Shown here: positions 27,791-35,840 of the stretch, in pieces | How positions within the stretch are numbered: position 1 is the stretch's first letter | Layout: the number at the start of each line of letters is the position of its first letter | Assembly: GCA_021825585.1 (NCBI GenBank) | Contig: JAKAGT010000001.1 | Coordinates: 285,388 to 349,387, forward strand | Length of the DNA: 64,000 nt | Reading direction: 5' to 3' | Source: Bacteroidota bacterium | Lineage (GTDB): Bacteria > Bacteroidota > Ignavibacteria > Kryptoniales > JAKASW01 | Made by a program: the position numbers and the translations under genes | Notes under the pieces: generated by a model | What the model was told of the DNA's origin: nothing | Seen by the model: only the letters and a program-made list of their open reading frames with translations | The model's database searches: none

Positions 27791-28372
27791 ATGGCCAACA
27801 TCGATGAGATCAGCGAGTTTCTGGTACCGGAGAAGTCAGTCCTGGTTCTCTGGGACCTTCAAAAAATGTTAGTGGACAACATTTTCAACAAGGACGAGTT
27901 TCTGAAAAATGTGCAGGCGCTTGCTTCTTCTGCGAGGGCGAAAGGCGTACCGGTTTTCCTCACGAAGATCACCCCTCTACCCGACAGGTTTCAGTCTGCG
28001 GGAAGGCGTTACATGATGAGCAAGCGACCGCGGCCGCTTAATATGACGCCGGACGGGCTCGAACTGGCAATCAAGCCGGAACCCGGCGACATCGTGCTGA
28101 ACAAGAACACGGCCAGCATTTTCGTGGGAACAAATTTCGATCTCATGATGAGGAATGCCGGGATCTCGACCATAGTGTTTACGGGAATTGCAACCGAGCT
28201 CGGGGTCGAATCGAGCGCAAGAGAGGCAGGCAACAGGGGATATTTTCCCATCGTAGTGACCGATGCCGTGTCATCGATGAGCAAGGAGGGACACGCGCGG
28301 TCTCTCGATACCATGAGAAGCCTCATGCCGCTCGTCACGGCGAATGAACTCGTTGAATTCTGGAAGGATTGA
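27791..28372 (+). CDS. Isochorismatase-like hydrolase
   Basis: The 193-residue protein has the isochorismatase fold: SVLVLWDLQKMLVDN with the general-base Asp, the Lys in IVLNKNTASIF, and GIATELGVESSAREAGNRGY. At the position of the catalytic Cys of cysteine-hydrolase members (nicotinamidase, N-carbamoylsarcosine amidase) this protein has Gly, as in true isochorismatases such as PhzD. A nucleophilic amidase role is therefore unlikely and vinyl-ether hydrolysis is possible. The ATG at 27791 is preceded by AGAGGTGAATAACAAT. Confidence 0.75.
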   Translation: MANIDEISEFLVPEKSVLVLWDLQKMLVDNIFNKDEFLKNVQALASSARAKGVPVFLTKITPLPDRFQSAGRRYMMSKRPRPLNMTPDGLELAIKPEPGDIVLNKNTASIFVGTNFDLMMRNAGISTIVFTGIATELGVESSAREAGNRGYFPIVVTDAVSSMSKEGHARSLDTMRSLMPLVTANELVEFWKD

Positions 28373-28596
28373 ACTTTTTGCCGGCTTGAGGCATCTAAAC
28401 CAGAGTGATCAAGGGAACCCGCAGATCCGGCCAGGAATCCGATGAGAGAAGTACCCAACCGCGGACAAATGAGGCGTGACATTGGATTACATTCCGTCTC
28501 TCCCCCGCGGCGCTCATTCACGGGCCGTTTGCGGAGTTCCCGAGATTGGCGAGAAGATTTTCTTTTAGCACTAAAAACAAAAAAGGAGTACGAGAC

Positions 28597-29016
28597 ATGA
28601 AGAATCTGTTGGCTTTCGCAGCAGTGCTGTTGATTGCCGGATCGGTTCTTGCTCAGGGGATGCAGGGCGGGCAGGGGCAGCGTCGTCCGATGTATGACCA
28701 GTCTGCCGTCGTGACGATCTCCGGCACTATCCAGAAGGTCGAGACGATGTCCGGCCGCATGGGCAACTTTCACATGGTTCAGCTGGTAGTGAAAGATTCG
28801 AGCGGGACGGTTACGGTTAATGTCGGCCCTAGCACATACCTGGACGAGCAGAAGATATCGTTTAAGGAAGGCGATGCGGCTGTTGTCACCGGCGCCAGGA
28901 TGCAGTTCCGCGGCAACGACGTCATCATGGCGGCGAAGATTGTGACCGGCGGAAAAACAATTACCCTGCGCGACGATTCGGGCCGGCCGTTGTGGTTCAG
29001 GGGCGGAATGAAATAA
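28597..29016 (+). CDS. Secreted small OB-fold-like protein
   Basis: The 139-residue protein has a signal peptide (MKNLLAFAAVLLIAGSVLAQ) followed by a Gly/Gln-rich linker and a compact beta-rich domain (VTISGTIQKVETM, HMVQLVVKDSSGTVTVNVGP, GDAAVVTGARMQF), like DUF5666 or YgiW-type bacterial OB folds. These bind small ligands or metals in the periplasm. AAGGAG lies 9 bases before the ATG. Copper/stress roles known for relatives are not demonstrated here. Confidence 0.75.
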   Translation: MKNLLAFAAVLLIAGSVLAQGMQGGQGQRRPMYDQSAVVTISGTIQKVETMSGRMGNFHMVQLVVKDSSGTVTVNVGPSTYLDEQKISFKEGDAAVVTGARMQFRGNDVIMAAKIVTGGKTITLRDDSGRPLWFRGGMK

Positions 29017-29055
29017 GGGCTGGCTTCTCAAGGTAGTTAAACCGTAAGAGACGCT

Positions 29056-29092
29056 GAGGCACAGGGAGATAATTAAGTCTCCTCTGTGCCTC
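29056..29092 (+). terminator. Strong hairpin after the secreted OB-fold gene
   Basis: GAGGCACAG (29056-29064) pairs with CTGTGCCTC (29084-29092), and GGAGA with TCTCC inside. There is no T-tract, so it may be a transcript-stabilising or bidirectional element. Confidence 0.45.
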
Positions 29093-29257
29093 TAAGTCAG
29101 GATTCATTACCGGCATTCGGGAACCGAACTCCCTCGCGGCTTGGAGTGACACGGGACTCTTCTGCCCGCAGCCTTGGAAAAACCACCGATCTTTGTAATA
29201 TTATCATCAGTCAGGGACAGTTATTCCTCCATTGAGAAACAAAAGAACGGTCGTGCC

Positions 29258-31963
29258 ATGAAAACCATTCTCAGGGTTCTTCTGCTAGTCTCATTCCTAA
29301 TCCCGACAGGATATTCCTTCGCACAGGGCAAAGTCTACATCGTTCTCGGCTCCGATACCGGGATCTGGGACGGGCTGAACGTCGACACTTACCATGACCA
29401 CTATGGGTTCGACCTGTATACTGACCCGAAAATGAACGGGTACAAGGTCATGGACCCCGCATTCAGGAATCAGCTTACGGATTCGTACGGCCAGACAGTC
29501 AGGCTGATCTGGTGGATAATGGGCGGGAATACATTCCGCTACGCAACGAACAACGACGTACCGATCGACAATACGATGGTGCTTCACCTCATGTTGAAAT
29601 ATCACGGCGATGCGATCGCGAAATGGGGGGACGAGGTCACGCTTCACTACCATGACTGGATCTGGTCCGACTTCAACGGCGATGGGAAGTATTACTGGAA
29701 CCAGTCGACGAAGTTCTCCGAATTCAAGGAGGACTTCGTCCTTGTACTGGCACAATACCTGCTCGAGGAAAACGTCTACCCGGTATCGTTCCGCAGCGGC
29801 TGGCATTACATGAACAACGATTGGCAAAATTACATAAACACGCTCATCCCCTTCAGCCTGCATGACGATTACCCGAACGTCCGCGCCGATACGGTCGAGC
29901 CTCTTGATAACATATATGATTGGTCGAAGTCTTCGAGCGAATTCGTCCCCTTCCACCCTTCTACCGCGAATTACCAGCTCCCCGGCGACGGGAAAGGCTG
30001 GGACAACCGGTCGATTTACATGGCCTCAATGGATACGACACTCATGGCCCACGTCTTTTCGCAGGCGCAGAAGGGAATCGACCAAGTGGTCTGCATGTGG
30101 GCGCATCTCCCGGAGAACAATTACCTCGACAACGTTACGAGGATAAACCAGATACTTCACCAGACAGCGGCGAAATTCCCTGACGTGAAGTTCCGTTACT
30201 GCACAGCCGTCGAGGCGATGCAGAGGTGGATGAAGGCAGCCGGGCTCCCGAAACCCGAGATCAATTTCCAATACGAGCAGAACGGGGGCAAGATCGATTT
30301 CGTAATAACGACGAACAAGCCGATATTCCAGGCCGCACCGTTCCTTGCCGTGAAGGATATGAGCGGCAACTACTCCATCGTCCACTGCCATTCGACGGGC
30401 ACGAACGCATGGAAGTCCGATGAGTCTTTCGACATCAATTCGCTTGCTAAGGCGGGAGTGGCTGTCACCGACACCGTCGGAAACCTCTCGACCGCATTCG
30501 TCAAGTTCGTCCCGGACGACATTTATATGGACAACACCGACAGCGGTTACACGGAGACAAAGGGAACCTGGTCAACTTCCTCAAATGCTGCCTGGGGTAT
30601 GGATTCGAGACAGGCCTCGCTCGGCACAAACGACACCGCCGTGGTATCGTGGACTCCGGCTGTCGGCCAGTCGCGCTATTACAGCCTATTCGCGCAGGTG
30701 CCGAAAGTAACCAGCCCTGTGAGCCACACCACGTTTCGAATATACTCCACTGGCAGGGAGATCGATTCGGTTTCCTTCGACGCGCCGCTCCCCGACAATG
30801 AATGGATATATCTCGGCACCGAGAGGCTCGACTCCGGGAGCGTGAACAGAGTCGAGATGGCCGCATACACGGGAAGCGGAACCGGGGGAACGGTTGCGGC
30901 GGATGTAATAAAAATCACCCCGCTCATCACCGACCGCAGGTTATCCGTACCGCAGAGCCCGATAGATTTCGGGATGGTCAGCCAGGACGATTCGACATCA
31001 TACGATCTCGAGCTGCAGAATTCCGGAGTGAAGCCGTTGACGGTAAGCGGCATCACCTCACCGGGTTACAGGATCACGACGACCACCGTCTTCCCCGTTT
31101 CGGTCCCGCCGATGGGAAGTGTGACGGTCCCGCTGGTCCTCCACCCGGCTGAGACGGGAAAAGTACAGGACACGATCTATGTTTACAGCAACGATTCTTT
31201 GAACTCGGTTTATGCGGTGCCCTTCATGACCGTCGTACGCTCTTACTTCAAGGTGGTAGACAACAGCGACAGCTCCAGCTACACTGAAGCAGGCGCATGG
31301 GCCTTCAGCAACGCTGCGGGCTTCGAAGGGACAAGCCGGTACGCTTACCTCAACCAGTCCCCTCCTGCGAGCGCGACATACGGTGCGACGCTGAACCGCG
31401 GCGGCATTTACGATATCATGCAGACGGTACCGACGACGGTCAACGCCTGCAAACGGGCGCTTTACATAATGAGCGTCGATAATGTGCCGGTGGATTCCAT
31501 CTACGTCGACCAGAACGCCGGCAGCGGGGGCTGGGTGACAATCGGCCGGTCGTATCTCCCTGCGGGAGTGCCGATCGAGCTGAAGATCATGGATTCAGGC
31601 GAGAATACGTCCAACGTGGTGCTGAGGGCGGATGCCATTCAATTCTCACTCGTGAAGGAAGTGACAAAGGCGGGCGGGCCTTTGGACACGCAGCTGCCGA
31701 AGGAATTCCGACTCGAACAGAATTTCCCGAACCCGTTCAACCCCACGACAGTCATCAGCTATCGGCTTTCAGCGGTCAGTCAGGTGACATTGAAGATTTT
31801 CGACGTTCTCGGCAGAGAAGTTGCCGCGCTGGTAAACGGCCGGCAGAATGCCGGAATTTACACGGTCAATTTCGACGCGAGCAGGCTGTCCAGCGGCGTG
31901 TATTTCTACAGGATTGTCGCGGGAGATCACGTAGCGACGAGGAAGATGCTGGTGATGAAATAG
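29258..31963 (+). CDS. Large secreted protein with golvesin-like repeats and type IX sorting domain
   Basis: This 901-residue protein has a signal peptide (MKTILRVLLLVSFLIPTGYSFAQ). Residues to about 360 look like a polysaccharide-deacetylase-type barrel (EVTLHYHDWIWSDF, SFRSGWHYMNNDW). Two golvesin/xanthan-lyase-CBM-like beta domains follow (from YMDNTDSGYTETKGTW and from VVDNSDSSSYTEAGAW), separated by an ASH/HYDIN-like beta domain (FGMVSQDDSTSYDLELQNSG). The last ~90 residues, beginning PKEFRLEQNFPNPFNPTTVI and ending YRIVAGDHVATRKMLVMK, are a type IX secretion (Por) sorting domain, so the mature protein is exported across the outer membrane. The enzymatic role is tentative; metal ligands were not verified. 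Confidence 0.8.
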   Translation: MKTILRVLLLVSFLIPTGYSFAQGKVYIVLGSDTGIWDGLNVDTYHDHYGFDLYTDPKMNGYKVMDPAFRNQLTDSYGQTVRLIWWIMGGNTFRYATNNDVPIDNTMVLHLMLKYHGDAIAKWGDEVTLHYHDWIWSDFNGDGKYYWNQSTKFSEFKEDFVLVLAQYLLEENVYPVSFRSGWHYMNNDWQNYINTLIPFSLHDDYPNVRADTVEPLDNIYDWSKSSSEFVPFHPSTANYQLPGDGKGWDNRSIYMASMDTTLMAHVFSQAQKGIDQVVCMWAHLPENNYLDNVTRINQILHQTAAKFPDVKFRYCTAVEAMQRWMKAAGLPKPEINFQYEQNGGKIDFVITTNKPIFQAAPFLAVKDMSGNYSIVHCHSTGTNAWKSDESFDINSLAKAGVAVTDTVGNLSTAFVKFVPDDIYMDNTDSGYTETKGTWSTSSNAAWGMDSRQASLGTNDTAVVSWTPAVGQSRYYSLFAQVPKVTSPVSHTTFRIYSTGREIDSVSFDAPLPDNEWIYLGTERLDSGSVNRVEMAAYTGSGTGGTVAADVIKITPLITDRRLSVPQSPIDFGMVSQDDSTSYDLELQNSGVKPLTVSGITSPGYRITTTTVFPVSVPPMGSVTVPLVLHPAETGKVQDTIYVYSNDSLNSVYAVPFMTVVRSYFKVVDNSDSSSYTEAGAWAFSNAAGFEGTSRYAYLNQSPPASATYGATLNRGGIYDIMQTVPTTVNACKRALYIMSVDNVPVDSIYVDQNAGSGGWVTIGRSYLPAGVPIELKIMDSGENTSNVVLRADAIQFSLVKEVTKAGGPLDTQLPKEFRLEQNFPNPFNPTTVISYRLSAVSQVTLKIFDVLGREVAALVNGRQNAGIYTVNFDASRLSSGVYFYRIVAGDHVATRKMLVMK

Positions 31964-32107
31964 GGCCGGCCGTCGGATTTGAGCCGGATGAGGCGGCAGA
32001 CGGCTTTAGATGTACTTGATAATGCGCGTCCGGTGAGTTAAATTGAACATCGTAAAAAGTATGCGATTGTTCATTGCAGTTTTGACGCATTGATCATTGA
32101 AATTGCC

Positions 32108-32333
32108 GGGGCCGTAGCTCAGTCCTGCCTAAGGGCGGGATTTCGTCCCGAACTTCGTTCGTGACTCAATTTGGCTAGAGTGCACCCCGGAATCTTTGTG
32201 TTCTTTTTGTTGACATTGTTGGGGTCGTAGCTCAGTCCCGCCTAAGGGCGGGATTTCGTCCCGAACTTCGTTCGTGACTCAATTTGGCTAGAGTGCACCC
32301 CGGAATCTTTGTGTTCTTTTTGTTGACATTGTT
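32108..32333 (+). repeat. Two tandem 113-bp copies of a disrupted tRNA-Asp 5' region
   Basis: Copies start at 32108 and 32221 and continue, at the same 113-base spacing, into the intact tRNA-Asp at 32334. Each copy begins with the first ~16 bases of the tRNA (GGGGYCGTAGCTCAGT), then carries a ~46-base hairpin-rich insert (CCCGCC-TAA-GGGCGGG, then CGGGA-TTTCG-TCCCG, then GAAC-TTC-GTTC), then D-loop-like TTTGGCTAGAGTGC and a tail ending TTGACATTGTT. CTCAGT and CTCAAT flank the insert like a target duplication. The copies differ at only a few positions, so the duplication is recent. Confidence 0.85.
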
Positions 32334-32408
32334 GGGGTCGTAGCTCAGTTTGGTTAGAGCGCCTGCCTGTCACGCAGGAGGTCGCGAGTTCGAGCCTCGT
32401 CGACCCCG
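32334..32408 (+). tRNA. tRNA-Asp (GTC)
   Basis: A full cloverleaf is visible: acceptor GGGGTCG/CGACCCC, D-arm GCTC...GAGC, anticodon arm CCTGC-CTGTCAC-GCAGG with anticodon GTC, and T-arm GCGAG-TTCGAGC-CTCGT. CCA is not encoded. A TTGACA just upstream (about 32324) may serve its promoter. A T-run follows. Confidence 0.95.
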
Positions 32409-33383
32409 CTTTTTTCCTCCATTTTCGAATGCCCCTCCCGACTTTTCGACTCTCCGACTTGAAATGAACTGTACAGTCGAGTGTACAGTAAAAATTTCCG
32501 ATCTCCGATGACTGCCGGTTTCGCAATCTTGCCCTCCAAATCTGCAGTGAGTCCAGACTGCGGTTCCTGCCGGTGATTGTCAATGCTTGATTTCATTTTT
32601 AGATGGACTCCCGAGTTATTGCGTCCAATCTACCAACAACGAATCGACTCCGCAATGCTCGATCCCCTCATCCGCACGTTAAGTTGAAGTAACTCGAAGC
32701 CAGCTCCAATCACCTGAGAACTCCACGACCACTTGGACAACACATAGTGCAACCATTGAATCCGCTTTCGTCTGAGCTTCTTATCGTTCCGTTCCGAAGA
32801 TTATGACTTCATGGTTCTGTCTTGGCGGGGGGTGGTTTTGGGGCATGCTAACCCACTTTCGTGGGATTGAAGATAACGGGCTTACCACTAGCGGAGACGC
32901 AAGGCAGGTGCCTGGAGGAGAGCGAAACTCTGTCCAAAGAAGAATTCCATCTGCCCGCCATTTGACGGATGTTGAAACCAAGCATCAGAAGACGCCCCTC
33001 GAAGCAGAAGAACGGTTGGTCAAGGATGATGCGTCTGATTACATTACCGGCGTAGCGCACACAACATCCGGCCGCTTTGTCGCCAACGACATCACAGCCG
33101 ACGTCTATGTCTCCTACCGCCCGCAACGCGACTACGACACCGAAGGTTTCCAGAAGATCAAAGACCTTGAGGAGCAATTGCGGGTTGCCAAGAAGACAGG
33201 CATCATCATTCACCAGACCCCGTTCCTCGTTGTAAGAATTGTTCCCGCATAGTTGGAGCCACTCCAGCCGGGGAATTGCCGTCTCACCTTCGATAATTCA
33301 ATTCAAGGCGGGACGGCATTCGAGAAAGAACACGGAGAACCAATTGCACTTGCGCTCTATACGCAATCTACGTATATTCATTC
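32409..33383. other. Gene-poor stretch after tRNA-Asp
   Basis: About 1 kb with no recognised gene. It holds a perfect 8-bp inverted repeat (see 32468) and a plus-strand open frame at 32803-33252 whose last ~95 residues (from KDDASDYITGVAHTTSG) look protein-like but match no family that I recognise. It may be a gene remnant. Confidence 0.4.
32468..32489. repeat. Perfect inverted repeat, operator-like
   Basis: ACTGTACA (32468-32475) and TGTACAGT (32482-32489) form a perfect 8-bp dyad with a 6-base spacer. A closely related dyad, CTGTACA-N5-TGTACAG, occurs at 48149-48167. No adjacent gene start is obvious. Confidence 0.5.
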
Positions 33384-33725
33384 GTGGACCTGATAGAATT
33401 CTGCGAACTTCCCTCTTTCACAAATACGTTCTCTGATATAGCTACTGACGAGGAGCTACTTGAATTGCAGCTGGAGCTTTGAGAAAACCCTGAGAAAGGT
33501 GATCTTGTCAAAGGGACAGGAGGCGCGCGGAAAGTCAGAATGCGTAGGCCAGGACGGGGCAAGAGCGGAGGTGCACGTGTCATCTACTACTGGCAGGATG
33601 AAGAGAGCGTTATCTGGCTTATCAAAGCCTATGCAAAGAGCGTTGCAGCAGAATTAACAGCAAAAGAAAAGAAGCAGATTGCTACGGTCATTGATGAAAT
33701 AAAGGGATCAAACTATGAAGAATAA
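33384..33725 (+). pseudogene. RelE/HigB-type toxin broken by an in-frame TGA
   Basis: Reading from a GTG at 33384, the frame gives DEELLELQLEL, TGA at 33480-33482, then ENPEKGDLVKGTGGARKVRM and GGARVIYYWQDEESVIWLIK to the stop at 33723-33725. Both sides align as one HigB/RelE-like toxin (the usual pattern is NPE.G....GTGG.RK.R), so a sense codon has become TGA. No good ATG is present upstream. The XRE antitoxin gene overlaps its end. The toxin is probably inactive. Confidence 0.72.
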
Positions 33726-34059
33726 CAATAAAGGGGACGACATTTTGAAGGGGTGGGAGAATTTCAAAGCTGGCCGGGTTAAGCTCCGCACCTGGACCGT
33801 CAATAGAAAGACCGGTGAGAGGACCCTTTCCTACACGGGTATCGATGACTTGCGGAAGAGTAGAGCGGCAGCACTCCGAACGCTGAGATCGAAAGAACTC
33901 AAAATGTCTCAGGCTGAGCTTGCGCAGGCCATACACGTAAGCGTCAGGACACTTCAGGGCTGGGAGATCGGACGAAGCCTTGTGCCCGAGCCTGTAATGC
34001 TGCTTGTCAAGGTGCTCAAGAAACATCCCGAGATCAAGAAGGAGCTGGTCGAAGCCTAG
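33715..34059 (+). CDS. XRE-family antitoxin (HigA-like)
   Basis: This 114-residue protein has a C-terminal helix-turn-helix (MSQAELAQAIHVSVRTLQGWEIG) after a ~55-residue N-terminal segment, typical of antitoxins that follow HigB/RelE toxins. Its ATG overlaps the end of the damaged toxin frame by 11 bases. With a dead toxin it may persist as an anti-addiction gene or free regulator. Confidence 0.8.
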   Translation: MKNNNKGDDILKGWENFKAGRVKLRTWTVNRKTGERTLSYTGIDDLRKSRAAALRTLRSKELKMSQAELAQAIHVSVRTLQGWEIGRSLVPEPVMLLVKVLKKHPEIKKELVEA

Positions 34060-34097
34060 CTGGTTCGGAGATGCTTGTATCCATAGTTACTTTTCAC

Positions 34098-34721
34098 CTA
34101 GAAGATTGCCTCAATGTATGGTCTCATAACGTTCTCGACCCGGCAGATTGCCGCGAACTTCATTAGTTCATCTGACTTTATCTTTCTTCGCTGAAGGTAC
34201 ATACGCAGAGCTTCGACTCCAGTGTCAATTCCAATCTTGTTCCTGCACTTGAAACAATCTACAAGGGTTTTTTCGGCAGAGTATATCCGGACTTGTACCC
34301 CGTCTATCCTGTGGGTCTCGATCCCCTCGGTAAACGACTTCCCTTTGAACCGGTAAGCTCTGAACGGAGGATGCTCCATACGTGGTTGCTCAGCACCCGC
34401 AGGGAGTGCGATATCCACCTCGTGCGGAACGTGCGTTGTCAGATCGTGAAAGGAGAGTGCGGACAGCAGGCATATAACCCCGGTTGGGATCCTGGTGGCA
34501 ACCTTAACGAGATCGGGGTTACTAAGAGGATGGCCATCGGCAATTCTGAACACTCCTCGACTCAGCCTTTCGAGCCTCCCATCTTTTAGGAGGGAATAGA
34601 GTGTTTCCGGGTGTATTCCGGCACGAATTGCCTCAGCCGTACGTAGAATTCCTCCACGCTTCTTGAACGTCAGGATGGCTCTTTCCTTTGGTGATGCCGC
34701 TTTTTCGCTTATCGATGACAC
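34098..34721 (-). CDS. AbiEi-like antitoxin/transcriptional regulator (orphan)
   Basis: The 207-residue protein has an N-terminal winged helix (GGILRTAEAIRAGIHPETLY, LLKDGRLERLSRGVFRI) and a C-terminal AbiEi-type domain (RIYSAEKTLVDCFKCRNKIG). In type IV systems AbiEi silences its own promoter and counters the AbiEii nucleotidyltransferase, but no AbiEii gene follows here; the next gene is the convergent HigA-like one. The start is a GTG with TAGGTG upstream. ACCTA (34731-34735) and TAGGT (34752-34756) upstream could be an operator. Confidence 0.78.
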   Translation of the reverse strand: MSSISEKAASPKERAILTFKKRGGILRTAEAIRAGIHPETLYSLLKDGRLERLSRGVFRIADGHPLSNPDLVKVATRIPTGVICLLSALSFHDLTTHVPHEVDIALPAGAEQPRMEHPPFRAYRFKGKSFTEGIETHRIDGVQVRIYSAEKTLVDCFKCRNKIGIDTGVEALRMYLQRRKIKSDELMKFAAICRVENVMRPYIEAIF

Positions 34722-34855
34722 GATAAAATCACCTACACTTATTGATTTCGATAGGTAATATTGTCAGAGCATAGATCGGTTAATTGAGTCCCAAATTCAC
34801 ATTCGCCGTGCCTTTGTTATTCCCCTGCCGATTTTGTAAAATCACTTCACAAACA

Positions 34856-35758
34856 ATGACTACTTCGGATTCAAGACCTGACAACGGCGACGGCGAACAC
34901 TTCTTCGATATTCAAAAGTACCTGGATTCTTTAGTAAGAAGAAGCAACGCAGCGCCTCTTGAAGATTTCTCTGGGCTCTCGCCTGATCAGATGCATCATC
35001 TCCTTTATCACCCACTCGACAGCGTAGGGTCGCCGGTATGTCTGCGAGAGAGTATATCCGACGGAACACTTGACTCCATCCCGTTCTTCCGCCTCGTAGA
35101 GGAGTTTGTCAGAATTGTAAAGCGCGAGGAATTCATAAAGCTCACTCCAAAGGGCGCCTTGCCGCGGAAGATCCTCCATGAACTCTACGGCTTCGGTTTT
35201 CTCAAGGAAGAATCCATAGAAAAGGGCTATGTGAAACTCATGAGGGAGTCTGATTCTGTGGTGTTAACTACGTTATCCATCGTAGCCAGCCTCGGTGGAC
35301 TGGCTTCTAAAAAGGACGGCAGGTTCACTCTCACGAACCGCGGCCGGAAGTTCGTTGAACAGAATCATCGGGAAGAAATGTTCAGACTTGTCCTGCAGAC
35401 GTTTACCGGCAAATTCGCCTGGGAGTACAACGACCGCTACCCGGTATCTGAAGCCGGGCAGCTGGGGTGGGGTTACACGGTCTTCCTTATTCTGAAATTT
35501 GGAGAGACCGACAGAACCGCAGGCTTCTATGCGGACAAATATATGAAAGCCTTTCCCACGATCCTTATGCGCTTCAAGGACGACCCTTTTGGTCCGGCAC
35601 GAAGGCAATGCACGGATTGTTACACCCTCCGCGTCTTCAGTAGATTCCTCAAGTGGTTCGGATTCGTTCAATTCAATGATGATGACGAGTTCTTCCACAG
35701 AGAGAAATCGCTGGTGAAGAGTACCGATGTTCTTGCGAAGGTGTTCGCGCTGAAGTAA
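34856..35758 (+). CDS. Conserved hypothetical protein with winged-helix-like region
   Basis: The 300-residue soluble protein has a middle region (FIKLTPKGALPRKILHEL and FTLTNRGRKFVEQNHREE) that looks like repeated winged-helix elements, and a C-terminal part rich in aromatic residues (FSRFLKWFGFVQFNDDDEFF). I do not assign a family. The ATG at 34856 begins MTTSDSRPDNGDGEHFFDI; a longer frame from 34784 looks non-native. It stands alone between the AbiEi gene and the transporter. Confidence 0.6.
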   Translation: MTTSDSRPDNGDGEHFFDIQKYLDSLVRRSNAAPLEDFSGLSPDQMHHLLYHPLDSVGSPVCLRESISDGTLDSIPFFRLVEEFVRIVKREEFIKLTPKGALPRKILHELYGFGFLKEESIEKGYVKLMRESDSVVLTTLSIVASLGGLASKKDGRFTLTNRGRKFVEQNHREEMFRLVLQTFTGKFAWEYNDRYPVSEAGQLGWGYTVFLILKFGETDRTAGFYADKYMKAFPTILMRFKDDPFGPARRQCTDCYTLRVFSRFLKWFGFVQFNDDDEFFHREKSLVKSTDVLAKVFALK

Positions 35759-35840
35759 AGGAAGCATGACCTGTCTTTCTCTGAAAATTACGATACCCGC
35801 ATGTTGTGCGCGAGAAGCAGAATTTCGACCTTAGAACGCA

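Noticed and set aside
28009..29031. 340-residue minus-strand open frame opposite the isochorismatase and secreted OB-fold genes
   Set aside because: It overlaps two well supported plus-strand genes with good ribosome sites and has no family-like segment; it is a codon-bias shadow.
32108..32333. Tandem repeats as a CRISPR array
   Set aside because: Only two 113-base units with no spacer variation, and they are clearly derived from the adjacent tRNA-Asp.
33480..33482. TGA recoding (selenocysteine) in the HigB-like toxin
   Set aside because: Relatives do not carry Cys at this position, no SECIS-like hairpin is evident just downstream, and TGA serves as a normal stop elsewhere in the window.
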